Counted from the stretch's first letter, positions 34,934 through 47,033 are shown. The stretch: 64,000 nucleotides of DNA from Lumbricus terrestris (GCA_949752735.1 OX457037.1:35137956-35201955), one strand, 5' to 3'. Numbers and translations: made by a program. Notes: generated by a model from the letters alone, not told the origin.

Positions 34934-36200
34934 GTGATCAGATATATTAGAAATATTTTATTAGCATAAAATTAATCTAAGTAAGTAAGTAAGTAAGCAT
35001 GCACCTGTTCCAGCGGTTGTCAATATGCACGCAGCGGTTCAATGTCGTTGCATTTAAAGGCACCTTTGAGCACGTTGAAGACGAGAACCTATAAAAAAGA
35101 TTTTACTATTTATTGTTTTTAAAGCCTGAGAAATCATACATACCTCGGGCGCTAAAAAAGTAAGTAAGTAAAGTAAGTAAGAATATTCTTTAATTATTAT
35201 ATAGGCCTACCACCAGCAAACGCACAGTAGTTTACAGAGGAAATAAATAATAGAAAACATTTATGCAATCTAGCGCTAATTCTATGATAATAGAATAATA
35301 TTGTGTATCTTCCGCATTTCCTTATTGGTAGAAAATAATATCATGTCATAATTTGATAGATTCACGAAAAGCAATGCTGTAGGCCCCTACGTGTCGGAGA
35401 AAACTTGAGTCAGAGTCCACTGATTAGCGCCAGAGCTAAGTTGCTCTAATTAGCGCTGTAATATTCTTAGGTAATAGCTGTTCAACTTCAGCCCCATATG
35501 CCAATGAAGGCTGGAGGCGCCATTTCCACATAAAAATAATATGTATTTTAATAGTTTTCATTTTTAGTCAATCTCCACGTGTAGGCCTACAATATTATGC
35601 AGACTTCGTTGGACTAAAAAAAATTGCAATAAGCCACTCTGTTGAGCGTAAATTAAGGTTCTGGCGGCATGGTTCTTCCTTGGATTGTAAAGTGGGTCGA
35701 ACAATTTGAGTGGGAATCTCGAGCCTCGATCTATTCTCAGGGGGCCAACTGTTTGCTTTATCTGGTGCACCAAACGTACGTAGGCCTATATATATAGGCC
35801 TAGGGCCTACGCTTTTTCCTAAGGCGCCAAATATATGATTTTTGCCTGGAGCGCCACTTAGGCTAAGGTCGGTACTGGTAGAATCTATGCCTACAGGCCA
35901 ATTTTAATGAACATAATGGGTCGATTTTACATAGACCTACACTGTGAACGGGAACCATAGCCTACAATAAATGGAGAATATGAGCGGAGTTTATAAGGGG
36001 CTATAGGAGGGGGGCTAAGCCCATAAGAAGACCCACATTCATTTTTACCGTGCAAATGGTATCTTTTCTCGGGCTTAGGCCCCCACCATAAGATATATAT
36101 ATATATACTTCGTTTATTCAAGAAAAACTAAGTTGACACACCGCAACTTATTACATGAAACAAAAACAAAAAGTATTTTAAAGAAGTAAATAGGCTGAAG
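34934..36200. other. Unassigned DNA
   Basis: Short AAGT runs (34978-34997, 35158-35180) and TAGGCCTA words (35204, 35580, 35780-35810). No gene is supported. Confidence 0.4.
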
Positions 36201-36212
36201 TAACGATTGTCC

Positions 36213-36390
36213 CAGGGCTTAAAGTGTGCCTGGACGGTCATGGACGGCGTCCATGCACTTGTTTTAAAATGTGAACGCCGTCCAGTCACTTATTGGCGAG
36301 CACAGACTGAAAAGGTAAGGGGCGTCCAGGCACTTATTTTGGAGAGTTAAGGGGCGTTCAGGCACTTATTTTTCCACACTTTAGGCACTG
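36213..36390. mobile_element. 178-bp MITE, copy 2
   Basis: It starts CAGGGCTTAAAGTGTGCC and ends CACACTTTAGGCACTG with perfect TSD GATTGTCC (36205-36212, 36391-36398). It is in inverse orientation relative to copy 1. A half copy ending CACTTTAAACCCTG is at about 43499-43548. Confidence 0.92.
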
Positions 36391-36435
36391 GATTGTCCAC
36401 AGAATTCAGGCTGGAAGCGAAAGATAGATTACTTT

Positions 36436-36722
36436 CTAGTTCTTAGAATTTACACTGCGAACAGTCTTAAAAAGAACACGAGAGATGAAATTAAAGTCAT
36501 CTTTTCTAGGCAGTTCAAAGTTGTGTGGTCGCGAACGCAAAGCATAAGGCCTTTTAACAATAGGTGGAAAAAAACTTCTGAGTACATGATTTAAATTCCA
36601 GATGACACATTTTAAGAGTCTAAAGTCTGCATCATCAATCAAGCGGTCAAGATCAGGGTAATGAGAAGGGAGGTATCCCAATCGCTTGACCTTTTGTAGG
36701 AAGCGTTGAAGTTTGAGGCGAT
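36436..36722 (-). pseudogene. Jockey/CR1-like LINE C-terminal fragment
   Basis: The minus strand encodes RFLQKVKRLGYLPSHYPDLD, then FRLLKCVIWNLNHVLRSFFP and LRSRPHNFELPRKDDFNFIS. The NxNHVLxxxxPP...YxLRxRxHxxxLPxKDDxNFI pattern is a common C-terminus of animal LINE reverse transcriptases. No catalytic part is present; it is a truncated insertion. Confidence 0.7.
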
Positions 36723-36998
36723 CAATTGCAGAAGGTGCAGATTCCGAAATTTGTTGGGGAAAATGGTTCTGTTCACGGACGTGAAAGCGGCGAAACTTCC
36801 GAATATGACTACAAAAAGGTCATCAACTTTTTGACCGGGAAACTTAGTAGCCTATTTGTCGGCGAGATTTCAACCCGAAGACTAAAAAAGGTCATCAAAT
36901 TTTTGGGCCACCGAGAAAAAGAGAAATTTTTTGTCGGCGCAGCTTGATCGTTCTTGACCGAGTCTCAGCTCCAACAAATTTAGCCCCTCCAAGAACGA

Positions 36999-37419
36999 CA
37001 GTGGCGTAACTACGGGGGGGGGCAAGGGGGCAGCCGCCCCCTCCCCAAATGAAAGGGCTGCCACCCCAGCTGCCCCCCAATCCATGCGTTTGTTTTACTT
37101 TTTACTTTTACGAGTGATAAAGAATGTTATATAATTTCTGACTTATTTTATTTTTTATACAACTTCCTGTACAACTTCTTATAGGGTGGGTGATGGGAAA
37201 GTGGGACAGGCCACTATAGTGCACTGTGGGACAGACAAGCTAGTGAGGCTTGCATGCGTATTATGTCCAATACTGTAATACATCCAAAATCTAAAAATAC
37301 ATAGTCTATGGCAATATACCGATGCCGATGCACGCTTTAATTGCCAACGGTAGCCACCCCATCATTTTAAGCTGCCACCCCACTGCCCCCCCATGAAAAA
37401 TTAACTGGCTACGCCACTG
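36999..37419. mobile_element. MITE, CAGTGGCG family, copy 4 (long form)
   Basis: It is 421 bp, starting CAGTGGCGTAAC and ending CTGGCTACGCCACTG. Flanks AAGAACGA and AAGAACGG match 7 of 8. It is longer than the other copies and contains poly-G/C subterminal tracts. Confidence 0.85.
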
Positions 37420-37439
37420 AAGAACGGAATTTAAGCAAA

Positions 37440-38380
37440 CCAAACTCCGCCCATGAAAATGAGTATGAACATTTAAAAACATTATTGAGAATCAAACTAT
37501 TTTCTTCCCAACTACAAATTTAACTTTTTATAGTTAGGCGGCTTAGGCCCTATACGCGCACTATAGTAGGCCTATGCAAGTTAAAAATGAAATCACCGTG
37601 ACTGACTGAACTTACGGAGATAAAAAAGCAGGCACTGCCTCTATAACTGCTCTGCCTTGGAGATAGAAATTCTCTCGTCATTTCCTTGGCCGCCATCTTC
37701 CACATATAGCCTACTTTTATAGGTTATATATAGGCCTAGTGCAAATACGGAACATTCCAGGGCTGTTTTAAATAGCCATCAATGTTTATGTGGAAACCAG
37801 ATCAGTTCATCGAGTAAGTTGCGGAGTTAAGGTTAAGTCGTGGCATCTATATGGGTGAAGAAAACTTGAGTGTGGGCCTATGTGACACATCATTAGTCAA
37901 TCGATCCAACAATTGGAGAGATCTGCTCACAGAAAGGAACCTAATTGTACAAAGGTGTGGACGTCATCAGCAAGAGGGAGTGCTTCTGATTAGTCTAGAT
38001 TGAAGAGGCGCTATATAAATTCATAAAATAAATAATAAATTTATGAAATAGGCTAAGAGGTGATCAGAGGTCAATTACGAGTTTAGTCAATTAGGAAGGA
38101 ATGTTCCAGGGCTTTTTTAACGTGCAGTTGTACACAAAATGTGGAGTTCTAAATGCACAATGGATTGTGCAGTTTCATGTAGAAGCACTTCTGTCACAAG
38201 TTTTGTGCAGTTAAAACTAGCGAAAAGGTCTATCATCCGATTGGAAGTAATTTACCATGGATGCTGGGAAAGGAGAGAGGGAGCTGTGCAGTTCTAAAAA
38301 TTCCTTTAAACTTGACCTTCCTCTTATTCATGAAGTCAATGTTTCTTGATTTTACATTTACATCCAGCTTGAAAGTCACC
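37440..38380. other. Unassigned DNA
   Basis: Contains a short SINE-like tail near 37995-38035 (GAGGCGCTATATAAATTC) and otherwise nothing supportable. Confidence 0.4.
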
Positions 38381-38429
38381 TTTAAATAGCAGCCATATGT
38401 AGGCGTAGGCCTATACGCTGTCGCTCTCT

Positions 38430-38566
38430 GAAAACATCTTGAAGCGTGTAGGCCTATAGGTCGATTCGGTGTCCGCGCTGTAGGCCTATATTCGGGAGCG
38501 CCTCTGAGACGACAGCTTGAAGGGGCGTTATAGAAATGAAGAAATAAATAAAGAAAAACAAATAAA
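38430..38566 (+). mobile_element. SINE 3' half, GGGGCG-tail family
   Basis: It is a 5'-truncated copy with GGTGTCCGCGCTG, an inserted TAGGCCTATAT, TCGGGAGCGCCTCTGAG, CTTGAAGGGGCGTTATAG and an AAATAAATAAA tail. Confidence 0.7.
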
Positions 38567-39253
38567 TACCTGAACGTCACCAAGCCATCATTATAGGCGG
38601 ACATGTTTCCTGTTCTGCATTCACAACCGTATTATAGGCCTATCCATGCTTTCATTATTTTTTTAATCGCATCGAGTCGACACGGCCTAAGGCGAAGAAA
38701 CAATATGCTGTGAACGTAAATAAAATAAACGACAATTGAAAACAACTAAATTCGACCATTTATTCCATGAAATATACAACGCAATGAAAAGCACAAAATA
38801 TCAAATAACGAGGAATGTAACTCTAGCTCCAGTTTGTATACAGCGGAAGAAACTTCCACGCGTCGGCCCACAGTAAATTAGACTTCAAAAATAAGCATTT
38901 AAACTAGATTCAAAATTGGAATTATTTTAACAATAGACCCTCCCTACTAAACCAATAGACTCCGAGCACACTCCGAGTTGATACCAGATCGTCCGTAGGC
39001 AAGGGACAACTGCAAAACAGACTATACATGGAGAAAAGTTAGCGTTTTAGCGACAGTTATAACATTGAGATAACATCGACTGACTTAATTGACTTTGCTT
39101 CCTCTCCACATTTTGAGCTTCCTTCACGTAAGTCGAACAGCGAAAGCAACAGCAGCACATCTTGCCCCTCTACACATCGTGTAGCCTATGCTACTAAAAC
39201 TTACGTTTACTCCAAGTCTCCAAGGCTGTTCTGGCGAAAGAAGAGCGAAAGTA

Positions 39254-39470
39254 GAGGTGCCTGTAGACCTGTCTGCAGCAGATGATTTTCCAGTATACTA
39301 TACGTACTACACAAAAATATTTGTGAATTCACTTGAGGTGAGTACAATGTCATGCTGCGTACCCGCGTTTACACTCGATTACAGCCCTCATGATCACCGC
39401 ACAAATATCTATGTGTAGTATAGGCCCACTGAAAAATCATCTGCAGACAAATCTATAGGCAATTGTGGTG
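39254..39470. repeat. Imperfect inverted repeat
   Basis: GTCTGCAGCAGATGATTTTC at 39270 onward pairs with GAAAAATCATCTGCAGAC at 39431 onward, with gaps. One arm has an extra TAGGCC-like word. The spacer of about 70-100 bp shows no gene. Confidence 0.55.
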
Positions 39471-41190
39471 TGTACCCGCCTCTAATTTTGCCAGTATGTA
39501 CAGCCCTGGTGTGCCCTAATAATCTCACGCAAGCCAGGTGCATCGTCTACAACTCTACATGCATGTCTTGGATGCAATACGGCTCTGTTCGAAAATCGTT
39601 TCAGTCGTTTAAACAGTGCATTCAAAGCAGGCTAATAGGCCTATCATAATAATCTCGATACGGTGCGTTCTACCATGCAGGAAAAATGTAGTAAGTGCAA
39701 GAACTTGTAAAAAACCCATAAAATCACGACAAATTAAATTACACAATTCTTCAGTAAATCGTCTTTTCAAGGGACACTACTTGAAATGACTTTCTGCAAG
39801 TGGTTGTTCTTCTGAACATAAAAGCATAACTTATTTAATTTTTCTAAAATTTAGTTAGGGTCTACTTTATTTACTACCATCTGGTGCCATATTACGATGG
39901 CTAACTTATAGGCCTATTTGACCTTGTCTTTGCACTACATCTAGACAGAAGTGCAGTTCTGACTCATGCCACGTGAATGAAGCCACCGAGGAAGCCGATC
40001 CGAAACTCGAAATACACAGCAGTCATAAAATTACGTCCCAATAGGCCTACCCCAAACAAGCGAAAACTTGCCATTCATAGGCCAAGGGCTACTGACCAAC
40101 CAGTCAGCCGCAAACACAGTTGAAGTTGTGTAGGCTAGTCTTTTACTACTGGTTTAAAATTCATTTGTCGAAATAATAGACACAACAATTGAAAACAAGC
40201 ATAGGGCCTAGGCCCTACATACAAAAGAAGTTAACAGACTGAAATAATAGCGGGAAAAGAGAGAAGAAATAGTTTATATTATAAGTTGAACAACAAATAA
40301 ACGAATTTATGAAAAAATCCTTGTACCACATCGTGTGATTGGGTGCAATGTGTGTCACAATGACCCGATTAATTCCATCACTCTGCAATCAGCTCACATT
40401 CAATCACACGACAAGGAATAGTTTCTATGACAACCGGTTAAGACGTGACAAATCTGATTGGACGGAATCCCAAACGTTTGGTCATAGAAGGTTAGATGAG
40501 TTAATCTTCGATTATAAGTCAATGACATGTTAATTGCTGGCTGCAAAATAGGCACAACGACAACATAAAAATATGCACAGCAATGTTCAAACATGGCGAC
40601 TAGACCTCTAGTCCAAATTAAGACTAGTCCTATATAAATGTATTACAAACGCAGACTGTATTTACGAAGTTTCAAGTTGCTATAGGTCTTTAATATCGCT
40701 GTTAGCAGGCCACGCCTACTACTTTAGACTCTAGGCCCAATAAAAAGTCGATGTTTGGAGGAGATCTTGTGATTGCAAAGACTTTAGCAGAGTTGGGCAA
40801 GCTATATATAGGCCTACATATATTTATATGTATATTTATATATATTATGGATTTTCAAACTTTAGTTGAAATGGCAAAATAAGTTGACCGGCAAATTATA
40901 AATTACGGTGCAGCAAAAGGGCGAAGCCATGCATGACGAAAAAAGCGAAACTGCTTTTACATTAAATAACAGTTAGGCCTACTTTAGAATCCCGTAATTA
41001 TAGACCAAGTCCTTAAAGCACGATGGACGGTGCACTTGAAAGCCGAAGTTTGACTGTTTGAGGTAGGCCTGGTGGAGAAGAGACAGCTAAATAATTATTA
41101 TTATATAATTTTTTAACAGATCAAGAAACCGTCAAGATAATAAGATGTGGCGAGCAGTATTTATCTTAGAATTTTGGGGAGCCCCCAGAA

Positions 41191-41396
41191 CAAGGCTGTA
41201 GCCAGGATTTGATTTCGGGGGGTGTTTTACCAATTTCCCTTCTGTTTTTTTACATTTTTCCATTTCGGGGGGTGTTTTCATGGTTTTATTTCATGGTTTT
41301 TACATCATGTGCTCGTAAATGCATTATATTATTTTTCACATTCTTCATTTCGGGGGGTGTTCAAACACCCAAAACACCCCCCTAGCTACGGCCTTG
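41191..41396. mobile_element. MITE, CAAGGC family, copy 1
   Basis: It starts CAAGGCTGTAGCCAGGATTT and ends TAGCTACGGCCTTG, with perfect TSD CCCCAGAA (41183-41190, 41397-41404). Internal GGGGGGTGTTTT and AACACCCAAAACACCCC are subterminal repeats also seen at 48066-48346 and, as a remnant, at 8803-8832. Confidence 0.88.
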
Positions 41397-42479
41397 CCCC
41401 AGAATGACACCCCGAAAACAAATCTTGAGATGCACAAATCTTCACATGCATATAATTATGTAGCGTATACCATTTTCCCAGAAAAACGGTACATGTCCCA
41501 TTTCCCCCACCCTCTCCCAGAAAAACGTAGGCAAACGAAATTTCCGAGTTAGAATATTTCGACAGCGCCGCAGCAGCATCGATGCACTAAAATAATGGTC
41601 ATCAAATATAAAATAGCAAATGTAGCGAATTTAGAATAGGAATTGGTAGGAGACTAAAAAAGACCATCAGATTTCTAAAGCGCCGTAATTCGTATGTTTT
41701 TCGGAAATTCATGGAGAAAAACTAAAAAAGGTGAGAAAAAGTCCGGTCAAAAGGTATAGTCAGTGTTTCGACTCAGTTGTTTTCGTCCGCTCAAAACGAC
41801 CGTTTTTCCCGCCCGCGCCCCAAAACCTAAACCTCCCCCCCCCCCAATCAGGGGACTATAGATTAGACACTGTGGTGAGGATTAAGATGGCGTTGGATCG
41901 AAGGTCGATTAATTGAGGAGAAATGTTGATCGAGGAATAGATCTATCTGTTTGGTGAATATGTGTTAATGTAAGGAAGACGGCGTTGCAGATTCTTGACA
42001 AAATTGGACGAACTACGAAAAAAGCTGCGCATTTAGAAAAAAAATCATTTCAAATCTCGACAAATAGTAAGCATGATTATATGCATGCTTCGTATGTATA
42101 TACCTGGTAATATATTTGTAACTGTATATTTTACATGTACAATTTGCTCATATGATATATATATACGCACAAGCATGCATGTATCTTTGCATGCTGGGTA
42201 TTAATTAATTATTAGCTTATCTTACATACTTGCTCACAATGATCTTTGTTAACGCCTCACGCGGCGTGCTGCGCGGCCCTACAACAGGAAAGTTCTTATA
42301 AGACAAAGGCGGCATTGTGGGACTCCTTCTGACATGATTTAAGGCAGGTTTTCAAATCAGACAATATTTATATAGCGCCATATTTGCTGCCTGTTTAGCG
42401 GTCGCTTACTATAGGCCTATCCCTCCATCTCCTCCTCTTCAACATCATCCTCCTTCTCTGAATTGCCGACGCTCCCTAC

Positions 42480-42898
42480 TTAGACTCGTGTGCTGGGTCG
42501 CCGTGAGAAGCTCTTTCTCAGACCGTTGATGGCTCGACGCAGGACGGACCGGTGCTTCTTCTTCGCCGGCTGTGCATCAGCTCCTCCACCGTCAACCCCG
42601 TCCGTCTTCAGAGCCTGGTCGTCAGCCTTCTTACCACCAGCAGGGTCGGCCTTGGAGAACGTGGGCGCCGTGTCGAGATAGTAGGCGGCGGAGGAGGAGG
42701 AGGCACAGGGACGTGGAGGAGAGGAAGTGGAGAAGAAATCCAGTTCTGGAACGACGTAGGCGGAGGTGGTTGTGAAGCGCTTGGCTGCTGCCTCAATTAC
42801 CACCTCCTCCTCGCGCTTCGCTCTCTCATCTTCAGCCAGAATCTTGCTCAGTATGATGCTCAGATGTCGGTTTCGTGTCTCGATCTCCCGACAGATAT
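42480..42898 (-). CDS. Unrecognised acidic protein, terminal exon
   Basis: The acceptor CCAACAG at 42905-42899 has a weak pyrimidine tract; the stop TAA is at 42482-42480. It encodes ICREIETRNRHLSIILSKIL, then a charged, probably coiled-coil helix AEDERAKREEEVVIEAAAKR, a Ser/Pro/Ala-rich linker, and a strongly basic C-terminus with KKKHRSVLRRAINGLRKSFS. The basic end could bind membranes or nucleic acid, or be a nuclear signal; this is inference. A MITE with a perfect TSD (42946-43210) has landed less than 50 bp upstream of this exon. I do not recognise the family. Confidence 0.7.
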
Positions 42899-42945
42899 CT
42901 GTTGGCAACATTCACACACTTACCGAAAATGCTTTGCAACAGCAC

Positions 42946-43210
42946 CAGTGGCGTAGACAAGGGGGTTTCGGGGGTTAAAACCACCCAGTTGGCCTAGGAG
43001 AAAAGTTTTTTAAAGGTTATATATATCCACTTAAATAAGAAAAAACAAAATAATTGCTTGTAGTAACAATTGTTTTTGTACTTTATTCCCTTTGATACTT
43101 TATTCCCTTTTTATTTACTGTAATATTGTTGGGTTGGTGTCAGAAAGGGCATCCGGTCAGGCCATGAAACCCCCAAACCCCTCCATCATATATTCCGGGT
43201 TACGCCACTG
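42946..43210. mobile_element. MITE, CAGTGGCG family, copy 5
   Basis: The perfect TSD is AACAGCAC (42938-42945, 43211-43218). It sits less than 50 bp upstream (in transcript sense) of the terminal exon of the acidic-protein gene, inside its last intron. Confidence 0.9.
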
Positions 43211-43321
43211 AACAGCACCGACAACCGACATTCATATCATAACATGGATCAGGTTCAGCTTAAAATGTAAAGGAAGAAGTTACTGGATGCACCTCATCTT
43301 TCCATGTTCTGCTGGCCTAAA

Positions 43322-43462
43322 GGGTCGTCCATAAAATGATGTCACACAATTTTGGGCGATTTTTGGCCCACCCTCGTCACGCGTCAACATAAAAGTCATG
43401 TGATATCTAGTAATGGGATGAATGCCCCCTCTTCCCCTAGTTGAGTGACGTCATTTATGGAC
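43322..43462. mobile_element. Degenerate relative of the 8321 element
   Basis: The left end GGTCGTCCATAAAATGATGT and right end GTGACGTCATTTATGGAC are imperfect inverted repeats resembling the ends at 8321-8752. No clear TSD was found. Confidence 0.5.
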
Positions 43463-43837
43463 ATTTATAAGCGGCAGGACGGCATTCAGATTTGAAAATT
43501 AGTGCCTGGACGCCGTCCATGACCGTCCAGTCACACTTTAAACCCTGTTATGGATGCGGAGGCTGAGCAAATAAAGTCGCTGATAAATGGAATAAAGAAA
43601 AAATGATAGTAAAAGATGGTAAAGATATGAATGAAAGAAAAATTAAATGAACATTTTATATTAAGGTGATTTACCAGTGAACAAATGAAAATAATGTGAC
43701 TAACCAAAGAGTAAATGATAACAAAGTAGGCCCTAACCAGGTTAACCACGACTTATAATATAGATAACAATACTTATTTACTTTGTAAGGCTAGTTTATG
43801 TGAGACGACATAGAAATTGACATTGTTGCCATTGTTG

Positions 43838-43839
<2 letters not shown>

Positions 43840-43922
<83 letters not shown>

Positions 43923-43935
43923 TATTATTAATAAT
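43840..43935. repeat. (ATT)n microsatellite
   Basis: About 30 ATT units in the last intron of the acidic-protein gene. Confidence 0.95.
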
Positions 43936-44210
43936 GTGATTTACCTTTTAGTTGTTTTGATCCAAAATAGTTGTACTGTGGTCGTTCGTATAAACGAGAT
44001 ACTGTAAGGCAGAAACAATATTATTGATAAACTAATTTCTACACAGCGTGGAACTAATGCAATCAAATAATAAATTGAAACACTTTAACTATAAGTGAAG
44101 AGAAGTTTTGAAGCGACTCCGAGTTATAGATATAAAATGACTGGAACATGTCTTTTGTTCATGTTTAATGCTTATGCAAAATGCACCCTTTCCAAAACAT
44201 CATTATAGGT

Positions 44211-44367
44211 CAGTGGCGTAGGCAAGGGGGGTTTCGGGGGTTAAACCCCCGTTGGCTCCGGAAAAAGGTTTTTTATGGTTATCTTTCCATTTAAGTAAGA
44301 AAAAATGGCAAAAAACAGGGTTTCCGGCCATAAAACCCCACATAAAAAATTCCTGGCTACGCCACTG
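44211..44367. mobile_element. MITE, CAGTGGCG family, copy 6
   Basis: It is 157 bp with perfect TSD TTATAGGT (44203-44210, 44368-44375) and ends CAGTGGCGTAGGCAAGGGG and CTGGCTACGCCACTG. Confidence 0.9.
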
Positions 44368-44421
44368 TTATAGGTACAGGCAAATCTTTTCTCTCATGCA
44401 CCAATGTGCCTCTCAGTGTAT

Positions 44422-44423
<2 letters not shown>

Positions 44424-44454
<31 letters not shown>

Positions 44455-44590
44455 GTTCATCCATCCATCCATCCATCCATCCATCCTTCCATCTATCTGT
44501 CTGCCTGCCTATCTGTATGTCTATCCATCCATCCATCTGTCTGTCTGTCTATCTGTCTGTCTGTATGTCTTCCTGCCTGCCAGTCTAGTC
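44424..44590. repeat. (TGTC)n and (CATC)n arrays
   Basis: Alternating TGTC and ATCC tetranucleotide blocks. Intronic. Confidence 0.95.
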
Positions 44591-45048
44591 TGTCTCGTCT
44601 GACTGACTGATTACAAATGCGTTTCCACTTGGACAAGTACAGTTGTGGAGTGTTTTTTACCGTTCGGCATGAGTGATTGTCGGCTGGTCACAGAATGAGA
44701 ATTGAATGAGAACGTAATCATCCACGGTCTGCTGAACACGCACTCTCTATCTATCATCACCAGCAGCAGAGTCATCAGTCTGACTAGCACCAGCATCATC
44801 ATCAACCGAATCAAATGCATCACTGAATGTCTGATTGTATGCTCGGCGCGATGGCAAATTATGCAATCCATATTGACTCACTATATACATATATAACGTT
44901 AACCCTTTTGTCCCTTCAACTCCTGGCTATAACTGACTATACTACTAGATGTAGCCCACGCAGATACATTATACAAACATACACATACAAACACACATGG
45001 GCACTCACAATGTATGCATGTACATTGTATTTGTGGGGCGTATTTGTT

Positions 45049-45275
45049 ATTGCGCGATGGTGTGGTGGGAATGTTTATTGCCTTACAGCAGGTTCGAATT
45101 CACCTCAAGCCACCGCGTAGGGACCTTGAGCAAATCCTTCACTCGCAATTGCTCGTGCGCTTCGGCGTGAAACTCCGATGCAGTGTCCGCTCTGTACATG
45201 TATATAGTCGGGAGCGCCTCTGAGAAGTGAGCTTGAAGGGGCGTTATAGCAAATGCGAGAAATAAATTAAATAAA
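45049..45275 (+). mobile_element. tRNA-derived SINE, GGGGCG-tail family
   Basis: A tRNA-like head has an A-box-like GATGGTGTGGTGGG and a B-box-like GGTTCGAATTC. The body ends TCGGGAGCGCCTCTGAGAAG, then CTTGAAGGGGCGTTATA and AAATAAATTAAATAAAA. Other copies in this family are listed separately. It contains the insertion-like word TACATGTATA where other copies have TAG. Confidence 0.8.
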
Positions 45276-45352
45276 ATGTATGTTAGCATGCGAAGATTCA
45301 AGATTGTATAGTCGTGCAAATTAGTCTGTTGCAGTTCATATAATCATATTAC

Positions 45353-45394
45353 CTGGAACGTAGTCCCAGAACTGTGCTGATTTTCCTGCGGTTC
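45353..45394 (-). CDS. Unrecognised acidic protein, 42-nt micro-exon
   Basis: This is a 42-nt exon with acceptor TTTTTAG (45401-45395) and donor G|GTAATA (45353/45352), phase 1 at both ends. It contributes TAGKSAQFWDYVP, the only aromatic, order-promoting stretch in the known part of the protein and a plausible short binding motif. It joins in frame to the terminal exon, where G+AT gives Asp. Confidence 0.6.
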
Positions 45395-45699
45395 CTAAAA
45401 ACATTGAAAGACAATAGTTTAGAAACAAGTCCTTCACTCACAATAATTATTCGCGTCTCGTCTCTCCATCGTTGGATAAAGAGAAGAGACGCGAGCAGTA
45501 AATGAAATAAGCTCGTATAATACCGGTACCTCTATGCAGGCGTAACAGGTACAATGTGAAGCAGAAAGAGGCAATAGAGGACGGAGATAGGCAATGAAGG
45601 GAAGGTATAGAGGGACAGGCAGGAAGACAGTCAGAGACACAAGCAAACAGATAAGTAGGCCTATAGGGAGGGAAGCATTTAAGCGGAAGAAGTACTTAC

Positions 45700-45732
45700 T
45701 TAACGAGTTGTTCTTGCGAATCGTAACATCAG
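45700..45732 (-). CDS. Unrecognised acidic protein, 33-nt micro-exon
   Basis: This micro-exon has a strong acceptor (CATTTCAG, 45740-45733) and donor (A|GTAAGT, 45700/45699), phase 1 at both ends. With the preceding exon it reads ADVTIRKNNSL. Being symmetric, it could be skipped without a frameshift. Very small exons of this sort are easily missed; support is the perfect splice sites plus frame agreement with both neighbours. Confidence 0.6.
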   Translation of the reverse strand: MMLRFARTTR

Positions 45733-46399
45733 CTGAAATGTTAAAAAGACAGGTCAACAAATAAATAGACAAATGACGGCGTGTTCTGAAAAAATGAACC
45801 GTTTATAGGAAAACTGTTAATTCGACAGACATTTGTGAATTCTACACTGAGATTAGATGTCTTCGACTACTTATTTAGAAATTGAAATATCTAGTCGTGA
45901 AAATTTCTTCCAAAGCCCTCATATTAGCCTACTTTGAGAACATTTTTAAAGACTACAAATCATAACATAGTTTTTCAGTGAAAGGATAAAAGTGCATATC
46001 ATGTTCCAAATCAGAAATGCAACCAACGAAACATAATATTAGATAGATGGATTAAGTTTACTCTCCTACAACAGATGCTCAAGATAATAATTTATAAAGT
46101 TTCAAACTATATGCAGTACTTAAATTCATGCATAGTTATTTGTGTTCAAGTTTCTTTCTTCTGGTACTTGTTTAATGGAGTTATGGCCGACACGCGAACT
46201 GATGTCAGACGTTATGAATCGATCAATATATCGATATAATTATATCTACGGACGGAATAATCGATTGACAGCGAAATGGACGCATGAACGAAGCTGTAGA
46301 ACCGATCGATCGATCAAGGAATAAAAAGTGAACGGTGCAGGTGCAATGGTGGGTTTTGATGACCTCACTCTCCCCTATTCGTCTCGACCTCTTTGTCCC

Positions 46400-46600
46400 C
46401 CATCCATGGCTCAATCCAGAGCATTTGCCTGTATCGGTCCCTCCCCAGAATGGTCTTGCCCCATAAGTTCGCTCTATCATTCTTTTTCATAATCTTTCTC
46501 TCGTCTGAAAACCTACCTTTTCTCTCGAGGTTGAACGCACTGGGAGCGCTTCTGAAAGGCTCTTGCTGCGATAAGCGCTTTACAAATAGTCAGATACAAT
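46400..46600 (+). mobile_element. Truncated LINE 3' end, copy 1
   Basis: CTTTTCTCTCGAGGTTGAAC, then GGAGCGCTTCTGAAAGGCTC and GCGATAAGCGCTTTACAAAT, match a copy at 58590-58670. The frame recalls the last residues of LINE polyproteins (L-K-T-x-x-F). It is followed by ATACAATACAATAATAATAAT, a tail grading into a microsatellite. Confidence 0.5.
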
Positions 46601-46850
46601 ACAATAATAATAATAATAACAATAATAATAATAATAATATCGTAGACTCTTAATTTACTAATTCAGCGTTAATCTAAGGCTAAAGTGCTGCAGAGTACCT
46701 TCTTTTCAAACATTAATCTGCCAACATTTTGGATCTTTAACTCGACCTCAAACAGTAATTTATAGGCGCCGAGTGAAAACGTTCACAGTTCTGCATGTGT
46801 TAGGAGTTAGGATATAGAAAGTTAGGAATTTGCTTTCCTTAAAGACATCG

Positions 46851-47033
46851 TAAGTTGTGGGATGCTGTGGTGCAGTGGTTGGTTCGGCGCCTTGGAGCCG
46901 GAGGGTTCCAGGTTTGAATCCTCCTCAAGCCGCCGCGAAGGGATCTTGAGCAAGTCCTTCAGTCGGGAGCGCCTCTGAGTAGTGAGCTTGAAGGGGCGCT
47001 ATATCAAATGCGAAAAATAAATAAATAAATAAA
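46851..47033 (+). mobile_element. tRNA-derived SINE, GGGGCG-tail family
   Basis: The head has a clear A box (GGTGCAGTGGTTGG) and B box (GGTTTGAATCC); the 3' part is TCGGGAGCGCCTCTGAGTAG, then CTTGAAGGGGCGCTATATC and an AAATAAATAAATA tail. This is the best preserved head of the family in the window. The middle part is shorter than in the copy at 45049. Confidence 0.85.

Larger units (their letters stand above)
38600..42470. other. Unassigned DNA apart from the 39.3-kb inverted repeat and the 41.2-kb MITE
   Basis: No credible exon on either strand. TA-rich runs near 40800-40850 and 42155. The part just below 42480 is likely the 3' UTR of the acidic-protein gene. Confidence 0.4.
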
